A stretch of DNA of 64,000 nucleotides from Modestobacter versicolor. GTDB taxonomy: Bacteria > Actinomycetota > Actinomycetes > Mycobacteriales > Geodermatophilaceae. Below the pieces are notes generated by a model. The model ran no database searches. It worked only from the letters and a program-made list of their open reading frames with translations, and was not told where the DNA came from. The stretch is from NCBI RefSeq assembly GCF_014195485.1, contig NZ_JACIBU010000001.1:248001-312000 (forward strand). The letters are read 5' to 3'. Each line of letters opens with the position of its first letter. Within the stretch, counting starts at the first letter, position 1. Of this stretch, positions 18,856 to 27,345 are shown in pieces. The translations under genes and the position numbers were made by a program.

Positions 18856-20940
18856 TCAGGCCGGCAGGGACGCCACCCCGCGGGGCAGGAACCGCGTGCC
18901 GCGGACGGCCTCGGAGACGCCGGCCCGGTCGAGGTGGGCGGAGATGCCACCCAGCCAGAACGGCCAGCCCGCGCCCAGCAGCATCGCCAGGTCGACGTCC
19001 TGCACCGCCTGCACGACCCCCTCGTCGAGCATCAGCCCGATCTCCTCGGCCAGCGCCCGCTCGGCGTTCGCCCGCAGCTGCTCGGCGGTGAGCGGCGAGT
19101 CGCCGCTGTCGATGCCGGCCAGGTCCGGGTCGACGACGCCGGGCTCGGAGAACACCGACGTCCTGCCCAGCTCGACCATCCGCCGCAGCCCCTCGCCGAC
19201 GCCGAACCGGTCGGGGAAGGCCTCGTGCATCCGCTCGGCGACGTGCAGCGCGACCGGCGGCCCGACGAGGGAGAGCAGCTCGAACGGGGTCATCGGCAGG
19301 CCCAGCGGGTCGAGCGCCCGCTCGGCCACGGCGACCGGCGTGCCGGCGTCGACCGCGGCGGTGACCTCGCCCAGGAAGCGGGTGAGCAGCCGGTTCACCA
19401 CGAACGCCGGGGCGTCGGCGACCAGCACGCAGGACTTCCCCAGCGCCTTGCCGACCGCGAACCCGGTGGCCAGCGTGGCGTCGTCGGTCTGCCCGGCGCG
19501 CACCACCTCCAGCAGCGGCAGGACGGCGACCGGGTTGAAGAAGTGCAGGCCGACGACCCGTTCCGGGTGCCGCAGCCCCGCCGCCATCTCGGTCACCGAG
19601 AGCGCGGAGGTGTTGGTGGCCAGCACGCACTGGTCGGAGACCACCGCCTCCACCTCGGCGAAGACCTGCTGCTTGACCGACAGCTCCTCGAACACCGCCT
19701 CGATGACCAGGTCGGCGTCGGCGAAGGCGTCCTTGGTGAGCGAGCCGGTGACCAGCCCGGTGAGCCGGTTCAGCGCGTCGGGGGAGAGGCGCCCCCGGCC
19801 GGCCAGCTTCTGCAGCTCGCCGTGCACGTAGCCGACTCCCTTGTCCACCCGCGCCTGGTCGACGTCGGTGAGCACGACGGGCACCTCGAGCCTGCGCACG
19901 AAGAGCAGCGCCAGCTGGGAGGCCATCAGCCCGGCGCCCACGACGCCGACCTTGGTCACCTTTCGGGCGAGCTTCCGGTCGGGCGCGCCGGCGGGGCGCT
20001 TGGCCCGCCGGTTGACCAGGTCGAAGGAGTAGAGCCCGGCCCGCAGCTCGTCGCTCATCAGCAGCTCGGCCAGCGCGTCGTCCTCGGCCGCCGTCCCGGC
20101 GGTGAAGGCCTCGTCGCCCACCCCGGCCCGGGCCAGGTCGAGCAGCTCGACGGCGCGGAGCGCACCCGGGGAGGCGTTGCGGGTGCGCGCCGCCACGATC
20201 CCGCGGGCCCGGGCGATCGCGTCGTCCCAGCCCGAGCGGTCGACGTCGGGACGGCGGACCGTGACCTCGCCGGCCAGCACGCCGACCGCCCACTCCAGCG
20301 ACCGTTCCAGGAAGTCGGCCGGCTCGAACACCGCGTCCGCGATGCCCAGCTTCGCCGCTCGCGGTCCCGGCGTGATCTTGTTCTGCGCCAACGCGTTCTC
20401 GACGATCACGCCGACCGCGGCGTCGATGCCGATCAGGTCGGGCAGCAGCTGCGTGCCGCCCCAGCCGGGCACCAGGCCGAGGAACACCTCGGGGAAGGCG
20501 ACGACCGCGGTGCTGGCGATCGTGCGGTGCTGGCAGTGCAGCGCCAGCTCCAGGCCGCCGCCGAGCGCCGCGCCGTTGACGAAGGCGAACGTCGGGATGG
20601 TCGAGTCCTTGAGCCGGCGGAACACCCGGTGGCCGGTCTCGGCGATCTCCCGGGCGTCCTCGGCCGAGGCGATCTGCGGGACGCCGGAGAGGTCGGCACC
20701 GACGGCGAAGACGAACGGCTTGCCGGTGACCGCGATGGCTGCCGGCGCCGGGGTGCGCGCCTGGATCTCGTCCAGGGCGGCGTCCAGCGAGGCCAGCCCG
20801 CCGGGGCCGAACGTGGACGGCCGGGTGTGGTCGTGCCCGTTGTCCAGGGTGACCAGGGCCAGCTCACCGGCCAGCCCCGGCACCCGCAGGTACCGCACCT
20901 TGGCCTCGCTCACGACCTCGTCGGTGAAGACGGCGCTCAC
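18856..20940 (-). CDS. fadB: Multifunctional fatty-acid oxidation protein: enoyl-CoA hydratase / 3-hydroxyacyl-CoA dehydrogenase
   Basis: A 694-residue trifunctional-type alpha subunit of beta-oxidation. Residues about 1-200 form an enoyl-CoA hydratase fold with the oxyanion segment VNGAALGGGLELALHC and the catalytic Glu region FPEVFLGLVPGWGGTQLLP. From about residue 330 comes the NAD-binding domain (VGVVGAGLMASQLALLF), then HFFNPVAVLPLLEVV, a 3HCDH signature. The C-terminal helical domain has VNRLLTRFL and PMTPFELLSLVG. It follows fadA with a 4-bp GTGA overlap, so the pair should form the alpha2beta2 complex. The alternative upstream frame is only the shadow of fadA. Confidence 0.95.
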   Translation of the reverse strand: MSAVFTDEVVSEAKVRYLRVPGLAGELALVTLDNGHDHTRPSTFGPGGLASLDAALDEIQARTPAPAAIAVTGKPFVFAVGADLSGVPQIASAEDAREIAETGHRVFRRLKDSTIPTFAFVNGAALGGGLELALHCQHRTIASTAVVAFPEVFLGLVPGWGGTQLLPDLIGIDAAVGVIVENALAQNKITPGPRAAKLGIADAVFEPADFLERSLEWAVGVLAGEVTVRRPDVDRSGWDDAIARARGIVAARTRNASPGALRAVELLDLARAGVGDEAFTAGTAAEDDALAELLMSDELRAGLYSFDLVNRRAKRPAGAPDRKLARKVTKVGVVGAGLMASQLALLFVRRLEVPVVLTDVDQARVDKGVGYVHGELQKLAGRGRLSPDALNRLTGLVTGSLTKDAFADADLVIEAVFEELSVKQQVFAEVEAVVSDQCVLATNTSALSVTEMAAGLRHPERVVGLHFFNPVAVLPLLEVVRAGQTDDATLATGFAVGKALGKSCVLVADAPAFVVNRLLTRFLGEVTAAVDAGTPVAVAERALDPLGLPMTPFELLSLVGPPVALHVAERMHEAFPDRFGVGEGLRRMVELGRTSVFSEPGVVDPDLAGIDSGDSPLTAEQLRANAERALAEEIGLMLDEGVVQAVQDVDLAMLLGAGWPFWLGGISAHLDRAGVSEAVRGTRFLPRGVASLPA

Positions 20941-22142
20941 GCCCGTGCCCCTTCCCAGTTCGGGTTCTCCCAGATCACGGTGCCGCCCATGCCGATGCCG
21001 ATGCACATCGCGGTGAGCCCGTAGCGCACGTCCGGACGCTGGGCGAACTGGCGGGACAGCTGGGTCATCAGCCGGACGCCGGAGGAGGCCAGCGGGTGAC
21101 CGACGGCGATGGCGCCGCCCCAGGGGTTGACCCGCTCGTCGTCGTCGGCGATGCCGTAGTGGTCCAGGAAGGCCAGCACCTGGACGGCGAAGGCCTCGTT
21201 GAGCTCGAACAGCCCGATGTCGGAGATGGACAGGCCGGTGCTGGCCAGCGCCTTCTCCGTCGACGGGATGGGCCCGGTGCCCATGACCTCGGGCTCGACC
21301 CCGGCGAAGCCGTAGCCGACCAGTCGCATGCCGATCGCCAGGCCCAGCTCGACGGCGACGTCCTCGGCGGCGAGCAGGCAGCCGGTGGCGCCGTCGTTGA
21401 GGCCGGCGGCGTTGCCCGCGGTCACGTGCCCGTGCGGGCGGAACGGCGTCTTGAGCGTGGCCAGCCCCTCGAGGGTGGTGCCCGGCCGCGGTGGCTCGTC
21501 GGCGGTGGCGAGCCCCCAGCCGGCCTCGGCCGACCGGGTGGCGACCGGCACCAGCTCCGGGCCGATGTGCCCCTCGGCCGCGGCCTTCGCGTACTTCTGC
21601 TGGCTGGCCACCGCGAACGCGTCGGCGCGCTCCTTGGTCAGGTGCGGGAAGCGGTCGTGCAGGTTCTCCGCCGTCGAGCCCATCACCAGGGCGGAGCCGT
21701 CGACGATCTTCTCGCTGACGAAGCGCGGGTTGGGGTCCACGCCCTCGCCCATCGGGTGGTGGCCCATGTGCTCGACCCCGCCGGCGATGGCGACGTCGTA
21801 GGCGCCGAAGGCGATGCCGCTGGCCGTGGTGGTCACCGCGGTCATCGCGCCGGCGCACATCCGGTCGATGGCGTACCCGGGCACCGACTTCGGCAGACCG
21901 GCGAGCAGCGCGGCGGTGCGGCCGATGGTCAGCCCCTGGTCGCCGATCTGGGTGGTGGCGGCGATCGCCACCTCGTCGACGCGCTCCGGCGGCAGCGACG
22001 GGTTGCGGCGCAGCAGCTCCCGGATGCACCGGACGACGAGGTCGTCGGCGCGCGTCTCGGCGTAGATGCCCGTCGGGCCGGCCTTGCCGAAGGGGGTGCG
22101 CACGCCGTCGACGAAGACGACCTCGCGCAGCTGGCGGGACAT
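20937..22142 (-). CDS. fadA: Acetyl-CoA acyltransferase (3-ketoacyl-CoA thiolase)
   Basis: A 401-residue thiolase cleaving 3-ketoacyl-CoA to acetyl-CoA and a shortened acyl-CoA. The N-terminal catalytic Cys is in AIDRMCAGAMTAVTTTASG. The His of the GHP motif is in AVGHPLASSGVRLMTQL. The second active Cys is in TAMCIGIGMGGTVIWEN. The start VVFVDGVRTPFGKAG is standard. The ATG at 22140-22142 has GGAGGTCCC directly upstream; an ATG 15 codons earlier lacks this. It is first in the fadAB operon. TTACTCGCTGGTAA at 22197-22210 in its promoter may be an operator. Confidence 0.96.
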   Translation of the reverse strand: MSRQLREVVFVDGVRTPFGKAGPTGIYAETRADDLVVRCIRELLRRNPSLPPERVDEVAIAATTQIGDQGLTIGRTAALLAGLPKSVPGYAIDRMCAGAMTAVTTTASGIAFGAYDVAIAGGVEHMGHHPMGEGVDPNPRFVSEKIVDGSALVMGSTAENLHDRFPHLTKERADAFAVASQQKYAKAAAEGHIGPELVPVATRSAEAGWGLATADEPPRPGTTLEGLATLKTPFRPHGHVTAGNAAGLNDGATGCLLAAEDVAVELGLAIGMRLVGYGFAGVEPEVMGTGPIPSTEKALASTGLSISDIGLFELNEAFAVQVLAFLDHYGIADDDERVNPWGGAIAVGHPLASSGVRLMTQLSRQFAQRPDVRYGLTAMCIGIGMGGTVIWENPNWEGARA

Positions 22143-22196
22143 GGGACCTCCGCGATGAGTCGAGGTGCCGGCCGGGCGGGTCGGCACGCGGTCAAG

Positions 22197-22213
22197 TTAC
22201 TCGCTGGTAATGG
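22197..22213. promoter_or_regulatory. Imperfect palindrome TTAC-N6-GTAA in the fadA upstream region
   Basis: TTACTCGCTGGTAA lies 55 nt before the fadA start. Its right part extends to GCTGGTAATGG, which recurs 10/11 at 22325-22335 ahead of the sugar-binding protein gene. Plausible regulator site shared by the two divergent promoters; no regulator is identified. Confidence 0.4.
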
Positions 22214-22422
22214 GAAGCCGCGAGACCTGCCGGGAGGGTCGGTGCAGAGCTCTCCGGAGCGGCGTCGCAGGTGAACGCGCTGGTGGCAGACGTCTGGGAC
22301 GTCTCCGGAACTTCTCGGTCACGGGCTGGTAACGGTGATCAGATGTGCTTGCCGCCACAGTCGTGACGCGCGCAACATCACGCCCGGCACTCTGTCCCCA
22401 CTCCAAGAAACGGCAGGACCTG

Positions 22423-23520
22423 ATGGCGCGACGGCGCACCCTCATGACGGCTCTCGCAGCCACGCTCGTGTTCGGGCTGGCTGCCTGCGGCAGCGACGAC
22501 GACGGTGGCAGCGGCGGCGGTGGTGGTGGCGGTGAGGAGGCCGCCGGCAAGGTCGGCGTGATCCTGCCCGACACCGAGTCCTCGACCCGGTGGGAGTCCT
22601 TCGACCGTCCGCTGCTCGAGCAGGCCTTCGAGGACGCCGGCATCGAGTACGACATCCAGAACGCCGAGGGCGACGCCCAGCGGATGGCGACGATCGCCGA
22701 GCAGATGATCACCGAGGGCGTCACCGTCCTGGCGATCGTCAACCTGGACAACGCCTCCGGCGCGCAGATCCAGCAGCAGGCCGCGCAGCAGGGGGTGCAG
22801 ACGATCGACTACGACCGGCTCACCCTGGGCGGCTCGGCGGAGTACTACGTCTCCTTCGACAACACCGAGGTCGGCCGGCTGCAGGGCCAGGGCCTGGCCG
22901 ACTGCCTCGGCCCGGAGGCCGCGAACATCGCCTTCCTCAACGGCTCGCCCGACGACAGCAACGCCACGCTGTTCGCCGCCGGCGCGCACGAGGTGCTCGA
23001 CGAGATGACCCAGTACACCCAGGTCGCCGAGCAGGCCGTGCCCGGCTGGGAGCCGGAGCAGGCGGCGACGATCTTCGAGCAGATGTACACCCAGGCCGGC
23101 GGCAACATCCAGGGCGTGCTCGCGGCGAACGACCAGCTCGGCAACGCCGCGATCCAGACCCTGGTGCGCAACGGCCAGGCCGGCCAGGTGCCGGTGACCG
23201 GCCAGGACGCCTCGGTCGAGGGCCTGCAGAACATCCTCGCCGAGCGCCAGTGCATGACGGTCTACAAGCCGGCCGCCGAGGAGGCGGGCGCGCTGGCCGA
23301 GCTGGCCATCTCGCTGATCAACGGGGAGGACGCGCCGGACATCATCAACGGCGAGTCCGAGGACTCCGAGGGTGACCGCCAGGTCCCGTCGGTGCTGCTG
23401 GACCCGGTGTCCATCAACCGCGACAACGTCAAGCAGGTCGTCGACGACGGTCAGGTGACGGCAGCGGAGCTGTGCACCGGCGAGTACGCCGCCGCCTGCA
23501 CCGAGCTCGGCATCCAGTAA
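22423..23520 (+). CDS. Xylose-type sugar ABC transporter substrate-binding lipoprotein
   Basis: A 365-residue exported lipoprotein. The signal peptide ends with a lipobox at FGLAACGSD (Cys about residue 22), then an acidic/Gly linker. The mature part is a periplasmic-binding-protein type 1 fold: KVGVILPDTESSTRWESFD, then VQTIDYDRLTLGGSAEYY, then VSFDNTEVGRLQG. These resemble XylF/ChvE-type aldose-binding proteins. VLAANDQLGNAAI and VTGQDASVEGLQNIL close the fold. The ATG at 22423 has CAGGACC upstream; earlier in-frame starts would bury the signal peptide. It leads the three-gene operon; xylose is likely but not certain. Confidence 0.9.
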   Translation: MARRRTLMTALAATLVFGLAACGSDDDGGSGGGGGGGEEAAGKVGVILPDTESSTRWESFDRPLLEQAFEDAGIEYDIQNAEGDAQRMATIAEQMITEGVTVLAIVNLDNASGAQIQQQAAQQGVQTIDYDRLTLGGSAEYYVSFDNTEVGRLQGQGLADCLGPEAANIAFLNGSPDDSNATLFAAGAHEVLDEMTQYTQVAEQAVPGWEPEQAATIFEQMYTQAGGNIQGVLAANDQLGNAAIQTLVRNGQAGQVPVTGQDASVEGLQNILAERQCMTVYKPAAEEAGALAELAISLINGEDAPDIINGESEDSEGDRQVPSVLLDPVSINRDNVKQVVDDGQVTAAELCTGEYAAACTELGIQ

Positions 23521-23532
23521 CCCCATCCACAC

Positions 23533-23568
23533 CCTCGGGGCGTCCTCCAGACGGAGGGCGCCCCGAGG
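23533..23568 (+). terminator. Intra-operon hairpin between binding-protein and ATPase genes
   Basis: CCTCGGGG (23533-23540) pairs with CCCCGAGG (23561-23568), with additional internal pairing, 12 nt after the binding-protein stop. Such attenuators let the binding protein be made in excess of the membrane subunits. Confidence 0.65.
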
Positions 23569-23593
23569 CTCGTCGCAGGCAGGAAGGCCAACC

Positions 23594-24394
23594 ATGAGCG
23601 TTCCGCAGTCCGGGGACGGCACGCCCGTCCTCGAACTCCGTGGCGTGAACAAGAGCTTCGGTGCGGTCCAGGTCCTCCACGGCGTCGACCTGAAGGTCTA
23701 CACCGGCAAGGTCACCGCACTCGTCGGCGACAACGGAGCCGGCAAGAGCACCCTGATCAAGTCCATCGCCGGCATCCACCCCATCGACAGCGGCGAGATC
23801 CTCTTCGAGGGCCGCCCGGTCCAGGTCGCCGGTCCTCGTGACTCCGCGGCCCTCGGCATCGAGGTCGTCTACCAGGACCTCGCGCTCGCCGACAACCTCG
23901 ACGTCGTGCAGAACATGTTCCTCGGGCGCGAGCGCACCAAGGGCATCCTGCTCGACGAGGCGTCCATGGAGCAGGCCGCCCGGGACACCCTGGCCCGGCT
24001 CTCGGTGCGGACGCTGAAGTCCGTCCGCCAGCTGGTGTCCAGCCTGTCCGGTGGCCAGCGGCAGACCGTGGCCATCGCCAAGGCCGTGCTCTGGGAGTCC
24101 AAGGTCGTCATCCTCGACGAGCCCACCGCGGCCCTCGGGGTGGCGCAGACCCGCCAGGTCCTGGACCTGGTGCGCCGGCTGGCCGACACCGGGCACGCCG
24201 TCGTGTTCATCTCGCACAACATGGTCGACGTCTTCGAGGTCGCCGACCGGGTCGCCGCCCTCTACCTGGGCCGCGTCGCCGCCGACGTGCCCATCTCCAC
24301 GGTCGACCGCAGCCAGGTCATCGAGCTGATCACCGCCGGCCGGTCCGGTGACCTCGGCATGGCGCCCGCCGCCGCAGCAGAAGTTGGGATCTGA
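23594..24394 (+). CDS. Sugar ABC transporter ATP-binding protein (single-domain)
   Basis: A 266-residue ATPase of the CUT2-like group. Walker A is GDNGAGKSTLIK (about residue 45). The signature loop is SSLSGGQRQTVAIAKAV. Walker B is VVILDEPTAALG, and the H-loop is FISHNMVD. Usual XylG/RbsA proteins carry two fused ATPase modules (about 500 residues); this is a single-module form like FrcA, so it must act as a homodimer. The ATG has AGGAAGG 6 nt upstream. It is followed 8 nt later by the permease gene. Confidence 0.94.
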   Translation: MSVPQSGDGTPVLELRGVNKSFGAVQVLHGVDLKVYTGKVTALVGDNGAGKSTLIKSIAGIHPIDSGEILFEGRPVQVAGPRDSAALGIEVVYQDLALADNLDVVQNMFLGRERTKGILLDEASMEQAARDTLARLSVRTLKSVRQLVSSLSGGQRQTVAIAKAVLWESKVVILDEPTAALGVAQTRQVLDLVRRLADTGHAVVFISHNMVDVFEVADRVAALYLGRVAADVPISTVDRSQVIELITAGRSGDLGMAPAAAAEVGI

Positions 24395-24402
24395 GGACAC
24401 CG

Positions 24403-25689
24403 ATGTCGACGAGCACCACCCCCACCAGCAACGTCGAGCCCGGCGGAGCCGCGCCGGCCGGCTTCGAGGGCGACCGCACCGACGACTCCCTCGGCGGCGT
24501 CGTCCGCGGGTACCTCAACCGCATCCGCGGCGGTGACCTGGGCGCGCTCCCCGCCGTCCTGGGCATCGTCGCGCTGACCCTGCTCTTCTACGCGCTCCGG
24601 CCCAACACCTTCCTGACCCCGCTCAACCTGACCAACCTGCTGGTCCAGGCCGCGCCGATCACGCTGCTGGCGATGGGGCTGGTCTTCGTCCTGCTGCTGG
24701 GCGACATCGACCTGTCCGCGGGTGTGGTCAGCGGTGTCTGCGCCGCGGTCTGCGCCCAGCTGCTGGCCGACGCCGGGTCGCCCTGGTACGTCGCGGTGCT
24801 GGGCGCGCTGGTCACCGGCGCGGTCATCGGGCTCTTCACCGGCACGGTGGTCTCGCTGATCGGGATCCCGTCGTTCGTCGTCACCCTGGCGCTGTTCCTC
24901 GGCTTCCAGGGCGTGACGCTGCGGCTGATCGGCCAGGGCGGCACCGTCCCGATCCGGGACGAGACGGTCCGGGCGATCACCAACAGCAACCTGCCCGTCG
25001 GGCTGGGCTGGGCGCTCACCGCGGTCGCGATCGTGCTGTACGCGCTGCTGCAGCTGAACCGGTGGCGGCTGGCGAACGCCCGCGGCCTGTCCAACCAGCC
25101 GCTGGTGGTCGTGGTGGCCCGGATCGTCGTGATCGGCGCCGTCCTGGTCGGCATCACCGCGGTGCTCAGCGTCGACCGGGCGCTGTCGGCCGCCGTCGAC
25201 CTCAAGGGCATCCCGTACGCGGTGCCGCTGGTGGTCGTCCTGCTGCTGGCGCTCACCTTCCTCGCCGGGCGCACGACCTTCGGCCGGCACGTCTACGCCG
25301 TGGGCGGCAACACCGAGGCCGCCCGCCGCGCCGGCATCAACGTCACCAAGATCCGGGTGCTGGTCTTCGTGCTCTCGTCGTCGATGGCGGCGGTGAGCGG
25401 GCTGGTCGCGGCCTCCCGGCTGAGCTCGGTGACGCCGGGGTCCGGTGGCGGCAACACGCTGCTGTACGCGGTGGGCGCCGCGGTCATCGGCGGCACGAGC
25501 CTCTTCGGTGGTCGTGGCCGGGTGCGGGACGCCGTCCTCGGCGGTCTGGTCGTGGCGATCATCGCCAACGGGCTCGGGCTGCTGGGCGTCGACGCGTACC
25601 TGAACTTCATCATCACCGGTGCCGTGCTGCTGCTGGCCGCCAGCGTCGACGCGCTGGCCCGCCGCCGGGCAGCCGCGACAGGGCACTGA
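24403..25689 (+). CDS. Sugar ABC transporter permease (XylH/RbsC family)
   Basis: A 428-residue CUT2-family permease with a 50-residue hydrophilic N-terminus and about 10-12 transmembrane segments. Family motifs are GLVFVLLLGDIDLSAGVVSG near residue 100, GIPSFVVTLALFLGFQGV, and the cytoplasmic loop RTTFGRHVYAVGGNTEAARR that contacts the ATPase. AAVIGGTSLFGGRGRVRDAV is the conserved C-terminal block. The ATG at 24403 has GAGGA upstream. Last gene of the operon, ended by the 16-bp hairpin at 25691. No sugar-catabolic enzyme lies next to it. Confidence 0.95.
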   Translation: MSTSTTPTSNVEPGGAAPAGFEGDRTDDSLGGVVRGYLNRIRGGDLGALPAVLGIVALTLLFYALRPNTFLTPLNLTNLLVQAAPITLLAMGLVFVLLLGDIDLSAGVVSGVCAAVCAQLLADAGSPWYVAVLGALVTGAVIGLFTGTVVSLIGIPSFVVTLALFLGFQGVTLRLIGQGGTVPIRDETVRAITNSNLPVGLGWALTAVAIVLYALLQLNRWRLANARGLSNQPLVVVVARIVVIGAVLVGITAVLSVDRALSAAVDLKGIPYAVPLVVVLLLALTFLAGRTTFGRHVYAVGGNTEAARRAGINVTKIRVLVFVLSSSMAAVSGLVAASRLSSVTPGSGGGNTLLYAVGAAVIGGTSLFGGRGRVRDAVLGGLVVAIIANGLGLLGVDAYLNFIITGAVLLLAASVDALARRRAAATGH

Positions 25690-25690
25690 G

Positions 25691-25734
25691 GCCCGGCCGT
25701 CCGGGGTGCCTGCGGGTGCCCCGGACGGCCGGGC
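25691..25734 (+). terminator. 16-bp hairpin ending the sugar ABC operon
   Basis: 25691-25706 pairs perfectly with 25719-25734 around a 12-nt loop, directly after the permease stop. Confidence 0.85.
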
Positions 25735-25999
25735 TGCGGCAGCGCCCGCACGTCCCGGGGCCGACGGAGCTGCGGCTGCGGTTGCGGCCCGGGGCGGTGG
25801 TCGGCCTGGACGGCCGGCCGGTGGAGGCCGAACGGCTGCGCTCCTTCGCCGACGACCCGCGCCGCCGTCCGCGAGCTGCGGGCACGCCAGGCCACCGGGT
25901 GACCTGAGCGCTCTCTGCGGGGAGTCGAGCTCTGCCCACCACGGTGGGCAGAGCTCGACTCCGCCGACCCCCACCCGCCGGTCGGCCGGCGGGGCGCGG
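25735..25999. other. Intergenic region with a possible gene remnant
   Basis: Between the two terminators, plus-strand frame 25717-25907 could encode about 62 residues (PTELRLRLRPGAVVGLDGRP, then AERLRSFADDPRRRP). It has no ribosome site, overlaps the first terminator and has no match I recognise. I treat it as non-coding or a remnant. Confidence 0.3.
25921..25962. terminator. Perfect 20-bp hairpin between convergent genes
   Basis: 25921-25940 is exactly complementary to 25943-25962, with only 2 nt between the arms. It sits between the sugar permease gene and the convergent RNase D-like gene. Confidence 0.8.
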
Positions 26000-27325
26000 T
26001 CAGCCGGCGGCGATCGCGTCGGTGAGCGGGTCGCGGGTCAGCTCGACCTGCCACTCCCGGGCACCGCCGGCCCGCAGCGCGTCGGCCACCGCGTCCGCGG
26101 TCGCCGGCGTCGGCGGGGTCCACATCAGCCGGCGGACCAGGTCGGGGGAGAGCAGGTTCTCCACCGGCACCGACCACTGCTCGGAGAGCGCGGCCAGCGA
26201 CGCCCGGGCCGCCTTGAGCCGCACGGCGGCGGCCGGGTCGCGGTCGGCCCAGCGGTTCACCGGAGGCGGCCCGTCTCCCGGCTTGCTGTGCAGCGGCAGC
26301 TCGGCCTCGGGCAGCGCCCGGCCGCGGACGATCGCGCCGAACCAGGTGCTCACCAGCTTGCGGTTGGCCCGGCCGCGGAACACCGGCAGATCGAGCAGCG
26401 CGCCCTCGTCCTTGGGATCGGCCTGCACGGCCGACACGATCGCGGCGTCGGGCAGCACCCGGCCGGGGGCGATGTCGCGCCGGCGGGCGAGCTCGTCGCG
26501 GGCCTGCCACAGCGCCCGCAGCACACCGAGCTGGCGGCGGCTGCGCAGCCCGTGCATCCCCGACGTCTTCCGCCACGGGTCGACCTTCGGCGCCGGCGGC
26601 CCCGCGGCGAGGATCGCCTCGAACTCCTGCCGGGCCCACTCGGTCTTGCCCTGCTCCTCGAGGATCGCGGCCAGCGCGTCGCGCAGGTCGACCAGCACCT
26701 CGACGTCCAGCGCCGCGTAGACCAGCCAGTCCTCGGGCAGCGGCCGGGTGCTCCAGTCGGCGGCCGAGTGGCCCTTCTGCAGCGAGAAGCCGAGCAGCGA
26801 CTCGACGACGGCGCCCAGGCCGACCCGGGGGAGGCCGGCCAGCCGGGCGGCCAGCTCGGTGTCGAACAGCTTGCGGGGGACCAGGCCGATCTCGGCCAGG
26901 CACGGCAGGTCCTGGTTGGCCGCGTGCAGCACCCACTCGGCGTCGCCGATGGCGGCCTGCACCGCGGAGAGGTCGGGGAGCGGGACGGGGTCGATCAGCC
27001 CGGTGCCGGCGCCGGCCCGGCGCATCTGCACCAGGTAGGCGCTCTGCCCGTAGCGGTAGCCGGAGGCCCGCTCGGCGTCCACCGCGACCGGGCCGCTGCC
27101 GGCGGCCAGCGCGTCGGCGTAGGCGACCAGGGCCGTCGAGGTCTCGATCACCGGCGGCAGGCCGTCGCGGGGCGCCAGCAGCGGGATCGCGGTCGGCGCG
27201 TCCTCGGCAGCCGGGGCGACCTCGCCGGCCGGGGCCTCGCCCGTACGGGCCTCGGGAGCGGGCGCCGGGACGGCGGCAGGCGCCTCCGCCGGGGGCGTGG
27301 GCTCGGTGAACTCGACCGGGTGCAC
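26000..27325 (-). CDS. RNase D-like 3'-5' exonuclease with HRDC domain (Rv2681-like)
   Basis: A 441-residue protein. Residues 1-45 are Pro/Ala/Glu-rich. The DEDDy exonuclease domain follows: VAVDAERASGYRYG (DxE), then HAANQDLPCLAEIGL (Asp), then WLVYAALDVEVLVDLRD (YxxxD). Residues about 215-300 hold an HRDC domain (GLRSRRQLGVLRALWQARDE). Expected role is 3' trimming of structured RNAs. The GTG at 27323-27325 has CAGACT 6 nt upstream. It starts 20 nt after the LuxR-gene stop, so it may be read from either its own promoter or the regulator's transcript. Confidence 0.92.
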   Translation of the reverse strand: MHPVEFTEPTPPAEAPAAVPAPAPEARTGEAPAGEVAPAAEDAPTAIPLLAPRDGLPPVIETSTALVAYADALAAGSGPVAVDAERASGYRYGQSAYLVQMRRAGAGTGLIDPVPLPDLSAVQAAIGDAEWVLHAANQDLPCLAEIGLVPRKLFDTELAARLAGLPRVGLGAVVESLLGFSLQKGHSAADWSTRPLPEDWLVYAALDVEVLVDLRDALAAILEEQGKTEWARQEFEAILAAGPPAPKVDPWRKTSGMHGLRSRRQLGVLRALWQARDELARRRDIAPGRVLPDAAIVSAVQADPKDEGALLDLPVFRGRANRKLVSTWFGAIVRGRALPEAELPLHSKPGDGPPPVNRWADRDPAAAVRLKAARASLAALSEQWSVPVENLLSPDLVRRLMWTPPTPATADAVADALRAGGAREWQVELTRDPLTDAIAAG

Positions 27326-27331
27326 GGCACG

Positions 27332-27337
27332 AGTCTG
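27332..27337 (-). promoter_or_regulatory. Leaderless-type -10 of the RNase D-like gene
   Basis: Minus-strand CAGACT ends 6 nt before the GTG at 27325. Confidence 0.45.
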
Positions 27338-27345
27338 CTCGGTGC

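Noticed and set aside
25717-25907. Possible 62-residue gene after the sugar permease
   Set aside because: It overlaps a terminator, lacks a ribosome site and shows no family motif.
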